Below, one piece after another: positions 26,149 to 35,463 of a DNA stretch of 64,000 bases (within the stretch, counting starts at the first letter, position 1; the number at the start of each line of letters is the position of its first letter). Location: positions 93,801 to 157,800 of the forward strand of contig NZ_JAYLLH010000009.1 in assembly GCF_035818635.1 (NCBI RefSeq), read 5' to 3'. The DNA comes from Mesobacterium_A hydrothermale (GTDB taxonomy: Bacteria > Pseudomonadota > Alphaproteobacteria > Rhodobacterales > Rhodobacteraceae). The notes below the pieces were generated by a model, which ran no database searches, was not told where the DNA came from, and saw nothing but the letters and a program-made list of their open reading frames with translations. A program made the position numbers and the translations under genes.

Positions 26149-27185
26149 TCGGACGCGTCGCAACAGCAGCGCTGGCAATCCTTTTACTCACCGGGCCGGA
26201 CGCCATGGCAGAGACACAACCGGCCTACGAAATCCTGTCTTTCGACGCGCTTGACGGGTGGGACGATGACGACCATGACGCCGCGCTGAAAGTGTTCCTC
26301 AACACCTGCGGCGACATGGATGATCCCGACTGGCGCGCGATCTGCAACGCCGCGCGGGATGCCAAATCCGGCAAGACGTTTTTTGAACTTTTCTTTCGCC
26401 CCGTCCGGATCACCGACGGGGCGGACCCGTTGTTTACAGGCTATTTCGAACCGGAACTGGACGGGGCGCGGCGTCCGGACGCCCGGTACCGCTATCCACT
26501 TTACCGAATGCCGCCAGAAGCGCGGCGCGGAACCTGGCTGACCCGGCGCGAAATCATGTCAGGGACTGCACTGCAAGGCCGAGGGCTGGAAATTGCCTGG
26601 GTCGATGACCCGGTCGAACTGTTCTTTCTTCAGGTCCAGGGCTCTGGCCGGGTCCACCTTCCCGACGGCAGCTACATCCGTGTCGGATATGCCGGGGCGA
26701 ACGGACACCCTTACCGGTCGATCGGGCAGGAACTGGTCCGGCGCGGAGTGTTCAAGGCGCATCAGGTGTCGGCGCAGGTGATCAAGAACTGGGTCCGCCG
26801 CAATCCAGCCGCAGGGCTGGAATTGCTGTATCACAACCCGTCCTATGTCTTCTTTCGTGAAGTGAACCAGGTGCCTTCGGAGCTTGGACCGCTGGGTGCG
26901 ATGAACCGGTCGATTACCACGAAACGGTCGATTGCCGTCGATCCGGCATTTACGCCACTGGGCGCGCCGGTCTGGATAGAAAAGGCTGGCCGCGACCCGA
27001 TGCATCGGCTGATGATCGCGCAAGACACCGGTTCGGCCATCAAGGGGGCGCAGCGCGCCGACATTTTCATGGGCACCGGCGATCAGGCCGGGCGTGAAGC
27101 GGGCCGGATCAAGGATGGCGGTCGGATGGTCGTTCTGATGCCGATTCAACGCGCTTACGCCCTGTTGCCCGAAAACATCCAATGA
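26145..27185 (+). CDS. mltA: MltA, membrane-bound lytic murein transglycosylase
   Basis: 346 residues. A signal peptide is visible (ATAALAILLLTGPDAMA, cleavage near 22); there is no lipobox Cys. The MltA domain spans about 100-240 (FTGYFEPELDG, FFLQVQGSGRVHLPDG, RVGYAGANGHPY), and the C-terminal 3D domain has SIAVDPAFTPLGAPVW and the DTGSAIKG-RADIFMGTG motif with the catalytic Asp. It cleaves peptidoglycan with formation of 1,6-anhydro ends. It is coupled to the Tim44-like gene and the Smr gene by ATGA overlaps. Confidence 0.94.
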   Translation: MIGRVATAALAILLLTGPDAMAETQPAYEILSFDALDGWDDDDHDAALKVFLNTCGDMDDPDWRAICNAARDAKSGKTFFELFFRPVRITDGADPLFTGYFEPELDGARRPDARYRYPLYRMPPEARRGTWLTRREIMSGTALQGRGLEIAWVDDPVELFFLQVQGSGRVHLPDGSYIRVGYAGANGHPYRSIGQELVRRGVFKAHQVSAQVIKNWVRRNPAAGLELLYHNPSYVFFREVNQVPSELGPLGAMNRSITTKRSIAVDPAFTPLGAPVWIEKAGRDPMHRLMIAQDTGSAIKGAQRADIFMGTGDQAGREAGRIKDGGRMVVLMPIQRAYALLPENIQ

Positions 27186-27775
27186 CCCGGCGGCGCGTCA
27201 AACCGGAAGAGCTGGAGCTTTGGCAAACGGTGGCACGATCCATCGAGCGCCGCGCCGGACGGGAACTTGACCTGTCGCCACGCTCGACCCCGCGAAAACC
27301 GCAGCCGGAACCGGGCGAAACGCCTGTCGCCCCCCTGCCCCGTTTCACGATTGGGGAAAAACACCCCAGCCGCAACGAAAGCCACCTGCCGCCGATGTCC
27401 GTTTCAGACCGGCTGGCGCAGGCACCGGTGCATATGGACAGCAAGGCCTTTGGCCGGATGAAGCGTGGCAAGCTGGTACCGGAGGCGCGGATCGATCTGC
27501 ACGGGATGACCCTGGATCAGGCACACCCGGAATTGGTGCGGTTCATCATGACCTCTCAGGCTCGGGGTCTTCGGCTGGTTCTGGTCATCACCGGCAAGGG
27601 CCAGCGCCACGACCCCTACGATCCGATGCCTCTGCGCCGTGGCGTACTGAAACAGCAAGTGCCGCAATGGCTGAAGATGGCACCGCTAGGAACAATGGTC
27701 TTGCAAGTGTCCGAGGCACATCTCAGGCACGGCGGTGGCGGCGCCTACTACGTCTACTTGCGCAAGCGGCGTTAA
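27182..27775 (+). CDS. Smr/MutS2-domain protein
   Basis: 197 residues. A Pro- and Arg-rich N-terminal half without clear fold is followed by a Smr domain (about 95-197) with the signature RIDLHGMTLDQA, LVLVITGKGQRHD and HLRHGGGGAYYVYL. Smr domains have nicking or RNase activity; stand-alone proteobacterial versions (SmrA/SmrB-like) act on DNA or collided ribosomes, but the N-terminus here does not tell which. The last gene of the fxsA-side operon; its stop codon overlaps the stop of the convergent MFS gene (TTAA). Confidence 0.9.
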   Translation: MTRRRVKPEELELWQTVARSIERRAGRELDLSPRSTPRKPQPEPGETPVAPLPRFTIGEKHPSRNESHLPPMSVSDRLAQAPVHMDSKAFGRMKRGKLVPEARIDLHGMTLDQAHPELVRFIMTSQARGLRLVLVITGKGQRHDPYDPMPLRRGVLKQQVPQWLKMAPLGTMVLQVSEAHLRHGGGGAYYVYLRKRR

Positions 27776-28989
27776 ACGGTCAGCAAATGCCGCGCCCAGC
27801 CTACGCCGATCACCATCATCGCGGTCGCAAAGAGGAAATAGACGGCAACGCCCAGATACTGCGTTTCCAGTCCGATCCCCTTGTCGATCAAGACGCCCGT
27901 TATCCCCGGCCCAAGCGCCGAACCCAGCACCATGACCGCGGCTGCCATTGCCTTGATCGCGCCCAGGTGCCGCGTGCCATAGAACTCTGCCCAGAACGCG
28001 TTGGGCAGCGTGGTGTTTGCACCTGTCGTCACCGCAAGAAACACCATTCCAATTGCAGCAATAGGCAGGGTCGTGGCCTGTGAAAACAGAACAAAGGCGA
28101 CCACGATCGGAAGTTGGAACCACGGGATCACGCGCGGCGTACCGAACTTGTCCAACATCCAGCCAGAGCCGACCATCGCAGCCACCGCCAACACGGTATA
28201 CAAAGGGAAAAGCGCCACCAATTCTAGGTGTGACCATCCCTTGAGGGTGGCGAAATGCACCTGGTGAAAGAAGAATGCGGTGTTGAACGCTGCCGGTCCA
28301 AGCAACGCCGGCACCATGAACCAGAACAGCCAGTGCCGCAGGGTTTCGCCCCGTGTCCAGTGCCGCGCTTGCATTCCCAGCGAAACCGACGACTCTGCAT
28401 GGGATTGGGGGGTGCGTTCTTCGCGCAAAAGGATGCGCAACGCGACGATCCCCAAAAGGACGATCCCTGCGGACATAATCCAAAGCCCACGCCACGGAAC
28501 AAAGATCATCAAGGTCACGAAGATCAGTGGCAAGAGCGCCTCTGCGCCGGCAAACCCAAGTCCAGCCACCGACAATGCCCGCCCCCGTGTGGCGATGAAC
28601 CAGCGCGACATCGACACCACAGCGATATGGCTGACCATGCCCTGCCCGGTGAACCGCAGGGCAAAGATGACCGCGGGCAGCAACCAGACCGCCGGGTTTG
28701 ACGCCATGAACAGGCACGCCAACGCCAATGCCAAAAGGACTATGGTGCCCAGGCTGACACTGCGATACCGGTCGGTCAGGCCCCCGGCCCAGACCATGAC
28801 CGCCGCCGAAACCGACGTGCCCAGCGTATAGATCCCGCCCCATTGACCATGGCTCAGGCCGAACTCTGCACGGATTTCTCCTGCGAAGATCGAGATGAAA
28901 AACGTCTGGCCAAAGCTGGATAAGAAGCTGAGCAGCGCACCGGCCGCCAGCCATCGGGCATTTTCGCGCAGAAACGATACCAGGCTCAT
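27772..28989 (-). CDS. MFS transporter
   Basis: 405 residues from ATG 28989 (MSLVSFLRENARW). About 12 hydrophobic helices can be counted, with the loop 2-3 signature WAGGLTDRYRSVSLG (about 79-93) typical of the major facilitator superfamily. Substrate is not predictable from the sequence; from general shape it could be an OFA-type carboxylate exporter or a drug/metabolite transporter. It lies alone on the minus strand, downstream of idi by 48 nt, so the two may be co-transcribed. Confidence 0.88.
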   Translation of the reverse strand: MSLVSFLRENARWLAAGALLSFLSSFGQTFFISIFAGEIRAEFGLSHGQWGGIYTLGTSVSAAVMVWAGGLTDRYRSVSLGTIVLLALALACLFMASNPAVWLLPAVIFALRFTGQGMVSHIAVVSMSRWFIATRGRALSVAGLGFAGAEALLPLIFVTLMIFVPWRGLWIMSAGIVLLGIVALRILLREERTPQSHAESSVSLGMQARHWTRGETLRHWLFWFMVPALLGPAAFNTAFFFHQVHFATLKGWSHLELVALFPLYTVLAVAAMVGSGWMLDKFGTPRVIPWFQLPIVVAFVLFSQATTLPIAAIGMVFLAVTTGANTTLPNAFWAEFYGTRHLGAIKAMAAAVMVLGSALGPGITGVLIDKGIGLETQYLGVAVYFLFATAMMVIGVGWARHLLTV

Positions 28990-29037
28990 CCGCAAAGTGG
29001 TGTCGCGTGGCCGCCCGGCTGGCAAGCGGAAACGATG

Positions 29038-29568
29038 TCAGCCCGCGGTATCGGGCAAGAAAATACGTGCCGAGTGCTGGTCCAGGTAGATCCGCAGCCA
29101 AGGGGTGAACCGGTCAGGATCATTGGCAATCTGCCGGTGCAACGCGTCCAGGCTGATCCAGTCGACCTCGAGTACCTCGTCCGGATTGGGGACAACGGTT
29201 AGCGTGTTGTCCGCATGTGCCGCGAAGATATCCACTAGTTCATGTTCGATCATGCCACCACCGACATCCGCACGATATTCGACTTGGTCGCGGAACTGTA
29301 GGTCAAGCCCGGTGATGCCCAACTCTTCCTGCAACCGGCGCCTTGCGCAGTCTGTGGCGGCTTCGTCCCAGTGCGGGTGGGTACAGCAGGTGTTCGCCCA
29401 CAGTCCCGGCGTATGGTATTTCGACAGCGCGCGGCGCTGGATCAGCACCGCGTCCCCGCGCAGCACAAAGACCGACACCGCTTTGTGCCGAATGCCGTCA
29501 TGATGCGCGCGCAGTTTGTCCACCGGGGTCAGAACTCCGTCGATCCATGCGGGAATTTGGTCAGACAT
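29038..29568 (-). CDS. idi: Isopentenyl-diphosphate delta-isomerase (type 1)
   Basis: 176 residues from ATG 29568 (MSDQIPAWIDGVLTP). The Nudix-like core has the catalytic Cys in WANTCCTHPHWDE (Cys61 by position), the Nudix-like helix ARRRLQEELGI and the catalytic Glu region IEHELVDIF. It interconverts IPP and DMAPP with Mg/Mn. Rhodobacterales use it for quinones and, in some, carotenoids. The upstream frame to 29631 is not supported. It is divergent from cycA across a 220-bp gap. Confidence 0.94.
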   Translation of the reverse strand: MSDQIPAWIDGVLTPVDKLRAHHDGIRHKAVSVFVLRGDAVLIQRRALSKYHTPGLWANTCCTHPHWDEAATDCARRRLQEELGITGLDLQFRDQVEYRADVGGGMIEHELVDIFAAHADNTLTVVPNPDEVLEVDWISLDALHRQIANDPDRFTPWLRIYLDQHSARIFLPDTAG

Positions 29569-29788
29569 CTGTGGGCTCCTGGCTTGCGTGTTGCGCGGGT
29601 GCTCCATGCGAAGGATCGGCACAAACGTCAAGTTCCCGTGATTTCATGGGACAAATCCCCGCAGTTTGGGCGAAAATGTCCTGAACTATAGCCATTCGTC
29701 GCAGGCAAACCGGATGAATCCGTGTTGTTCGCTCCTATCTGGTTCGGCTAAGGTCCCACCCATGAACTCACCTCTCTGGAGTAAACGC

Positions 29789-30208
29789 ATGAAACTGATG
29801 ATCGCGACGGCATTTGCAGCCGCTTCCCTCTCGACCGTGGCCTTTGCAGAAGGCGACGCAGCGAAAGGCGAGAAAGAATTCAAGAAGTGCAAATCCTGCC
29901 ACATGATCGTTGCCGATGACGGCACCACGATCGTCAAGGGCGGCAAGACCGGCCCGAACCTTTATGGCGTCGCGGGCCGCGCCGCAGGCACCTACGAAGG
30001 CTTCAAGTATGGCGACTCGATCGTTGCTGCTGGTGAAAAAGGCCTGGTTTGGGACGCAGAGCATTTTGCCAACTACGTTCAGGACCCCAAGGCGTTTCTG
30101 GCCGATTACCTGGGCGACAGCGGCGCGCGTTCCAAGATGTCGTACAAGCTGAAGAAGGGTGGCGAAGACGTTTATGCCTACCTGGCCAGCCTGAAGCCGG
30201 CGGAATAA
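29789..30208 (+). CDS. cycA: Cytochrome c2, periplasmic electron carrier
   Basis: 139 residues from ATG 29789, with GGAG 8 nt upstream. The signal peptide is MKLMIATAFAAASLSTVAFA (cut after Ala20). The heme site is CKSCH at 34-38, and the Met ligand lies in SKMSYKLKKGG near residue 117. The chain matches cytochrome c2 of Rhodobacter-type bacteria, which carries electrons from the bc1 complex to oxidases or the photosynthetic reaction centre. A strong terminator follows. Confidence 0.94.
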   Translation: MKLMIATAFAAASLSTVAFAEGDAAKGEKEFKKCKSCHMIVADDGTTIVKGGKTGPNLYGVAGRAAGTYEGFKYGDSIVAAGEKGLVWDAEHFANYVQDPKAFLADYLGDSGARSKMSYKLKKGGEDVYAYLASLKPAE

Positions 30209-30243
30209 TCCGACCGGCGTCCGGCAGGACGCAAACGGTTTTC

Positions 30244-30276
30244 AAGGCGCGCCCGGACACCCCGGCGCGCCTTTTT
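30244..30276 (+). terminator. Rho-independent terminator of cycA
   Basis: AAGGCGCGCC and GGCGCGCCTT form a perfect 10-bp stem with a 10-nt loop, followed by TTTTT. It ends where the convergent FliJ-like gene ends. Confidence 0.9.
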
Positions 30277-30704
30277 CATGTCGGGCTATTTCGGGTGACG
30301 GACATCAACACCAGATCCTCCAGTGCTTTGGCACGTTTCGTTTGATCGTGACGACGCAGGCGATCCTGTTCCTGTTGCAACAGATTGTGCATCGCCTGAT
30401 CGCGGCCAAAACTGTTGCGCAACTGATCCTGCACCGCCAGTTCCTGCGCCCGCAAGCTTGCCAAGGCGCCCACAAGGCGCACCCGCTGCCGCGACAGGTG
30501 ATCGCGCCACGCCACGTCCGCGCCCAAGCTTTGCCGGGCGAAGGCAGATGGATCAGGGGAAAACGCCTGCCGACCGAGCGCATCGATTTCAGCGATCTGC
30601 TGCTGGTGACCGTCAATTTCCGCCCGCACCGCTGCCAGGCGTTGTTCATCACTTCGGCGTTGCAACGCTGTGATCTGGACCAAGGCACGCAGGTCTTGCA
30701 TCAT
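30276..30704 (-). CDS. Coiled-coil protein in flagellar operon, FliJ-like
   Basis: 142 residues from ATG 30704, which overlaps the flhB stop (TGATG). The protein is almost all helix and rich in Gln, Arg and Leu (about 5-40, 70-130), with no signal peptide or membrane segment. Size, composition and position in a flagellar export operon resemble FliJ, the coiled-coil stalk of the export ATPase, but FliJ homologues are hard to tell from other short coiled coils and fliI is not adjacent. Treated as unassigned with FliJ-like character. Confidence 0.7.
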   Translation of the reverse strand: MMQDLRALVQITALQRRSDEQRLAAVRAEIDGHQQQIAEIDALGRQAFSPDPSAFARQSLGADVAWRDHLSRQRVRLVGALASLRAQELAVQDQLRNSFGRDQAMHNLLQQEQDRLRRHDQTKRAKALEDLVLMSVTRNSPT

Positions 30705-31789
30705 CACCAACCGCGCCGCGCGCGCTGGCGCAGTTCCTCGGCAAAGCGGATGGCCAGCGCGACGGGGCCGTAGTGATCCGGCGCGATCTGTTCACCGATC
30801 TCGACCGTTGCATAAATCGCACGTGCTGTTGGCGGATCGGAATGGATCGGGACGCCAGCGTCTGTTGCGATTTCACGAATTTTCAGCGCCATTTCATCAA
30901 CACCCTTGGCCACGCAAACGGGGGCAGAGCCAGGTGTCCGATCCCAGCGCAGCGCCACGGCAAAATGCGTCGGGTTCACGATCACCACCTCGGCGCCGGG
31001 CACGTCTGCCATCATCCGGTTAGAGGCGATGGCCTGTGCCTTGGCCCGGCGCTGGGCCTTCATCGTCGGGTCGCCCTCGGCCTCTTTTTGTTCATCACGC
31101 AGTTCCTTGTGCGACATGCGGTTCCGGCGCAGAAAATCGGCACGCTGCCACATGTAGTCCAGCACCGCCAACGCCGTGGCAATTCCCGTGATGACGGCCA
31201 AAAGTTCCAGCATGACCTGGCCCATCACCATCACGACCTGCCGCGGTTCCAGCAGCAGGCTGCCGGTCAGCCGGTCCAGATTGGCACGCAGAAACACCGC
31301 AAGGCACAGCGAATAGAGCAGCAGTTTGGCAAAGCTTTTGACGAACTCGAACAACCCGCGCCGCCCGAATTTGTTCTTGGCGTTCGACAGCGGTGATAAC
31401 CGCTGTGCTTTGAAGGCGAGTTTCGATGGTGCAAAGGCAAATCCGCGTTGGGCCGCAAGCGACGCCAGCACCAACGTGGCAGGCAGCGCGGCCCAACCGA
31501 ACAGCCCCGGTACCGTGTCCTGCAGGATAGAACCAATGGATTGGCTGGCCGGATCCTGCACGAACCGATTGGCCAGATCGTCGGCGCGGGACAGGAACAC
31601 CGTTAGTACACCACCCAAGGATTGCACCCAAAGCGCCCCAAAGGCCAGCAGGCCCAGCCAAAGCCCGGCGTAACTTGCCGCGACAGACACATCGGCAGAA
31701 CGGATGATTTCACCTTTCTTGCGCGCATCCTGAAGCTTTTTCGGTGTCGGCTCATGAGACTTGTCGCTGTCGTCGCTTTCGCTGCTCAT
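30704..31789 (-). CDS. flhB: FlhB, flagellar export apparatus component
   Basis: 361 residues. The N-terminal KTEEPTPKKLxDARKKGE-type start (HEPTPKKLQDARKKGEI, about 12-28) is followed by four membrane helices (about 35-55, 95-112, 152-170, 188-210) and the cytoplasmic domain with the autocleavage motif NPTH at 272-275. FlhB switches export from rod/hook to filament substrates after self-cleavage. The ATG overlaps the fliR stop. Confidence 0.96.
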   Translation of the reverse strand: MSSESDDSDKSHEPTPKKLQDARKKGEIIRSADVSVAASYAGLWLGLLAFGALWVQSLGGVLTVFLSRADDLANRFVQDPASQSIGSILQDTVPGLFGWAALPATLVLASLAAQRGFAFAPSKLAFKAQRLSPLSNAKNKFGRRGLFEFVKSFAKLLLYSLCLAVFLRANLDRLTGSLLLEPRQVVMVMGQVMLELLAVITGIATALAVLDYMWQRADFLRRNRMSHKELRDEQKEAEGDPTMKAQRRAKAQAIASNRMMADVPGAEVVIVNPTHFAVALRWDRTPGSAPVCVAKGVDEMALKIREIATDAGVPIHSDPPTARAIYATVEIGEQIAPDHYGPVALAIRFAEELRQRARRGW

Positions 31790-32559
31790 CGCGCCCCCGC
31801 AACCGGGTTGGCAAGGAAGGCATCAACCTGTCCGGCCCAGACCGACAACAGCATCGGGGCCACCAGCAACAGCACTGCCAGCGAGCCCCACGTGATTACG
31901 GGTGCGCCCACAAAGGCAACCATCAGCTGCGGCATCGCGCGGTTGATTGCCCCCAGCACAAGGTTATAGGCCAACGACAACAGCAGGAACGGCGCGGCCA
32001 GTTGAAACGCCAGTGCGAAGGCGCGTCCGACCAGCGCTGTACCCCATTGTCCGACGATCTGCGGATCGGGCATAGAACCCGCCGGGAACAGGTCATAACT
32101 GAGCGTCAGAAACAGCACTGTCTTGACGTGAAACCCGGTGATCATCAGCAAAGTCAGTGCAGCCAGCGACAGGATGTGCCCGATGGCGGGCAGGGGTTCT
32201 GGAAAGGCGCCGCCGGCGATTTGCGCCAAAGACGTGCTTTGCGCAGCAATGGAGCCGGCGGTCTGCATCGCAAGGATGAACAGACGCAGCATCAGGCCCA
32301 GCAGCAGCCCCACAGCCGTTTCGCTGACAATCGGCCAGGCCAGCCCGGCAACACCGGATTGTATTGGCGGCAGCGCCGGGTTCGACGCTCCGACCGCAAC
32401 GGTCAGTGCCGCTGCCAACATCAGCTTGTAGCGCATCGGGATACTGCGTTCGCCAAATCCCGGCATCACGCTGACCGCCGCACCAACCCGCAGGAACACC
32501 AGCACAAAGGACCAGCCCAGCGCGCTTGCTTGTTCCAGGACGAAGTCCAGAAGCGTCAT
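31786..32559 (-). CDS. fliR: FliR, flagellar export membrane protein
   Basis: 257 residues with about six hydrophobic helices and the FliR-type patterns GWSFVLVFLRVGAAVSVMPGFGERSIP (20 or fewer key residues 14-40), DQ-poor loops and FHVKTVLFLTLSYDLFPAG. It is part of the FliPQR export gate in the flagellar basal body. It overlaps flhA and flhB by ATGA on both sides. fliP and fliQ are not in the window. Confidence 0.93.
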   Translation of the reverse strand: MTLLDFVLEQASALGWSFVLVFLRVGAAVSVMPGFGERSIPMRYKLMLAAALTVAVGASNPALPPIQSGVAGLAWPIVSETAVGLLLGLMLRLFILAMQTAGSIAAQSTSLAQIAGGAFPEPLPAIGHILSLAALTLLMITGFHVKTVLFLTLSYDLFPAGSMPDPQIVGQWGTALVGRAFALAFQLAAPFLLLSLAYNLVLGAINRAMPQLMVAFVGAPVITWGSLAVLLLVAPMLLSVWAGQVDAFLANPVAGAR

Positions 32560-34646
32560 GCCGGGACCATGCCGACAAGCGATGGATTGGCTTCGAACCC
32601 GATTTCCTCGAATGACAGGACGGGGGCGGACAGACCCTTGACCTGTACCAACGTCGACAGGAATCGTCGCCTGCGGGCCGTGGTGACGATGGCGGCGGCG
32701 ATACCGCGATTGGCGGCGGCGTCGATCTGTTCGGCGATGCCCTTGGTCAGTTTTTCAAACTGGTCGGGGGGCAGAGCCACGTCATACCCGCCACGATCAC
32801 CTTCGATCTGGTGGCTGATGAACACATCTTCCCAATCGGCGGCCAGCTGGATCAGGGGTATCGTTCCATCGACGCGTTTCAACCCGGCAATGATCTGCGG
32901 GCCAAGCCGCTGGCGAACCAGTTCGCACAGGGCTTCGGGCTGGGCCGACATGCTGCGCGCCTCGGCCAGTGTTTCAAGGATTACGGGCATGTTGCGGATC
33001 GACACCCGTTCTGCCAGCAGCAATCGCAAAACCGCGTGCAGGGATTCCACCGGCACGCGGTCGGGGATCAGTTCATCCAACAGCCGGCGATTGGCAGCGG
33101 CGCGGTCGGAATTGGTCAGGGCGACCATTTCATCCAGGATGCGGCGCAGTGCCTTGAGCGTCAGAAGACGTTGGAAATTGCCCTTGGTGATTTCCAGCAG
33201 GTGGGTGGCCAGAACCTCTGTCGGGGAGACGATGGTCGCACCCATCATGCCGGCCCTTTCCTGATCGCGGGATTTGATCCAGCGCGCCGGTGCACCGTAG
33301 ACTGGCTCTTTGACATCGGTGCCAGAGGGCAGGGAGTCTGTCTGGCCTTGCAGCAGCGCCAGAACCATATCAGGGTGCAGCACGCCACGCCCGGCCTCGA
33401 CCCCCTGAATGCGGATGACATAAGTGCCGGGATCCGATCCGGCATCATCGGTCAGGCGGATTTCCGGCATGATGAAGCCGAAATTCTCTGCCACGTGGTT
33501 GCGCATATTGGTGATCCGGGTTTCCAGCCCGGTCGAAGGATCCAGAACCATGCCCACCAGATCAGTGGCGAATTGCACATGGATATCGTCCAGGTCCAAC
33601 GTGTCGCCCATGGTCTGCCGCGCCGGGGCCACCGCATCGCCGGGCGGTGCGATGTCTTCGCCGGGCACAGGTTTGCGCCGGATAAGTTCCGCCGCGCCGC
33701 CCAGTATCAGCGCCCCGGCCATGAACGGAATGAAGGGTAGGCCGGGCACCAGCGCGAATAGCGCCATCAGGACAGCGACGGTCGAAAGTGCCTGCGGATT
33801 CTTTCCCAATTGGGCCACAACCGCCATATCCATTGCGCCCTTAGTACCGCCGCGCGACAACAGCAAGGCTGAGGCGAAGGAAATGATCACCGACGGAATC
33901 TGGCTGACCAGCCCGTCACCCACCGTCAGGATGGCATAGGTTTCGAACGCCGCACCCACGGGCATGCCGTGGGCAAAAACCCCCATGCCCAGCCCCATCA
34001 ACAGGTTCAGCAGCGTGATCAGCAGCCCCGCCACCGCATCGCCCCGAACGAATTTCGATGCCCCGTCGAGTGAGCCATAGAATGTGGTTTCCTGTTGTTC
34101 GGTCTCTCGCCTGTGCTTGGCCTCTTCATGGGTGATCGCACCGGAACTCAGATCACTGTCGATGGCCAGCTGCTTGCCCGGCATCCCGTCCAACGCGAAG
34201 CGCGCGCCAACTTCGGCCATGCGGGTGGCGCCCTTGGTGATGACGGTGAAGTTCACGATCATCAGAACGCCGAACACCACAAGCCCAAGGAACACGGACC
34301 CGGCCATGACAAAACTGGCGAATCCTTCGATCACATTGCCGGCGGCGTCGGTGCCGGTGTGCCCCTGACCGATGATCAGCTTGGTGGAGGATACGTTCAG
34401 CGACAGCCGCAGCATCAGTGACGCAAGCAGAACCGTCGGGAAGGCCGAGAAATCCAACGGCTTTTCTGCAAAAAGCGAGATGGTGAAGATCAGGATTGCC
34501 AAAGCAAATGACGCGGCCAGCCCGACATCCAGCACCCAGGAGGGTACCGGCAGGATCATCATCACGATCACCGCCATCAGCGCCAGCGCCATCAACAGCG
34601 ATCCGTTCAGGCGCAGGTTGCGCCGCGCCAATCCGACCTCTGGCAT
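32556..34646 (-). CDS. flhA: FlhA, flagellar export gate ATPase-coupled component
   Basis: 696 residues. Eight N-terminal membrane helices span about 15-330, with the conserved FHIPEP-type cytoplasmic loop (TRMAEVGARFALDGMPGKQLAIDSDL at about 140-165). The C-terminal cytoplasmic nonamer domain (about 350-690) has the docking site for chaperone-substrate complexes. FlhA uses the proton motive force to export flagellar subunits. First gene of flhA-fliR-flhB; the gene upstream, a transglycosylase, ends 3 nt before it. Confidence 0.96.
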   Translation of the reverse strand: MPEVGLARRNLRLNGSLLMALALMAVIVMMILPVPSWVLDVGLAASFALAILIFTISLFAEKPLDFSAFPTVLLASLMLRLSLNVSSTKLIIGQGHTGTDAAGNVIEGFASFVMAGSVFLGLVVFGVLMIVNFTVITKGATRMAEVGARFALDGMPGKQLAIDSDLSSGAITHEEAKHRRETEQQETTFYGSLDGASKFVRGDAVAGLLITLLNLLMGLGMGVFAHGMPVGAAFETYAILTVGDGLVSQIPSVIISFASALLLSRGGTKGAMDMAVVAQLGKNPQALSTVAVLMALFALVPGLPFIPFMAGALILGGAAELIRRKPVPGEDIAPPGDAVAPARQTMGDTLDLDDIHVQFATDLVGMVLDPSTGLETRITNMRNHVAENFGFIMPEIRLTDDAGSDPGTYVIRIQGVEAGRGVLHPDMVLALLQGQTDSLPSGTDVKEPVYGAPARWIKSRDQERAGMMGATIVSPTEVLATHLLEITKGNFQRLLTLKALRRILDEMVALTNSDRAAANRRLLDELIPDRVPVESLHAVLRLLLAERVSIRNMPVILETLAEARSMSAQPEALCELVRQRLGPQIIAGLKRVDGTIPLIQLAADWEDVFISHQIEGDRGGYDVALPPDQFEKLTKGIAEQIDAAANRGIAAAIVTTARRRRFLSTLVQVKGLSAPVLSFEEIGFEANPSLVGMVPA

Positions 34647-34649
34647 GGA

Positions 34650-35339
34650 TCAATCCACTAACGCAGGGCGGGCCGCGTCGATCGGCACCAGAGATCCGGC
34701 CCCGGCCGTCGCGCCCCGCCGCAGCAGGGCGAAGTCGTTTCGGCTGATCTGCAGGGTCGGCGGTTTGCCCATATCCTGCAGGCCTTGCCGGATCGTTTGG
34801 TATTTCCGGGTATAGCGTTCGGCATTGGCGGGGGTGCGCGAATGATAAGCGCCAACCGCTGCCGTCCAGTCACCGGTTTCTTCATACAAGTCCTGCAAGA
34901 ACCGGGCGGCATAGCGGGCATTGGCTTCGGGATCGACCATTTCGTCAAGTGACGCGAACTGGTCCCCGTGCCAGCGATAGTTGATCTGGAAACACCCGAC
35001 GTCGAAATTGCGGCGGCCTTCCTTGAACTTGCCGAAAACGAACTTGCGCAGCGCATCTTCACTGTCGAAATACCGACCTTCGCCCTCCATGTTCACGGCC
35101 CAGGGCCAGGGCTGCAATTCACCGTCAATACGTTGCCCTGTTTCCAGCCGTGTTACGGCCAGCATGACCTTGCGGGGGATGTTTGCCTCTGTCGCGGCGC
35201 GGATCGCGGCGCTGTCGCAAATAGCGGCCTGGCCGACATCGCGGGCCAATGCAGGCACGGCGGCCAGGATCAGAAGCAGCAACAAAAGGGCAGGGGGCAG
35301 CGATCCGGGAACAACCCGGCGAAAGAAGGAAAAGCGCAT
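34650..35339 (-). CDS. Lytic transglycosylase (SLT domain) linked to flagellar genes
   Basis: 229 residues from ATG 35339; the ATG six bases upstream (35345) is possible, but GGACAG is then only 2 nt away. The signal peptide is hydrophobic (PPALLLLLLILAAVPALA). The SLT domain has the catalytic Glu in VTRLETG, the motif VGCFQINYRWHG, NARYAARFL and AVGAYHSRTP. Such an enzyme in front of flhA probably opens peptidoglycan for the flagellar rod, like other dedicated transglycosylases, though a general murein role is possible. It is divergent from matB. Confidence 0.85.
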   Translation of the reverse strand: MRFSFFRRVVPGSLPPALLLLLLILAAVPALARDVGQAAICDSAAIRAATEANIPRKVMLAVTRLETGQRIDGELQPWPWAVNMEGEGRYFDSEDALRKFVFGKFKEGRRNFDVGCFQINYRWHGDQFASLDEMVDPEANARYAARFLQDLYEETGDWTAAVGAYHSRTPANAERYTRKYQTIRQGLQDMGKPPTLQISRNDFALLRRGATAGAGSLVPIDAARPALVD

Positions 35340-35463
35340 CGACATTCTGTCCGTGACTGGTGTTGCGTGTCATCCACCGGACTACGGGCGATTGATTTAG
35401 AATCCGTAAGGATTGAAGCCGCCCCGCGCCCCGCGCTATGCCGGGGGGCAAAGGGGGACGGAC

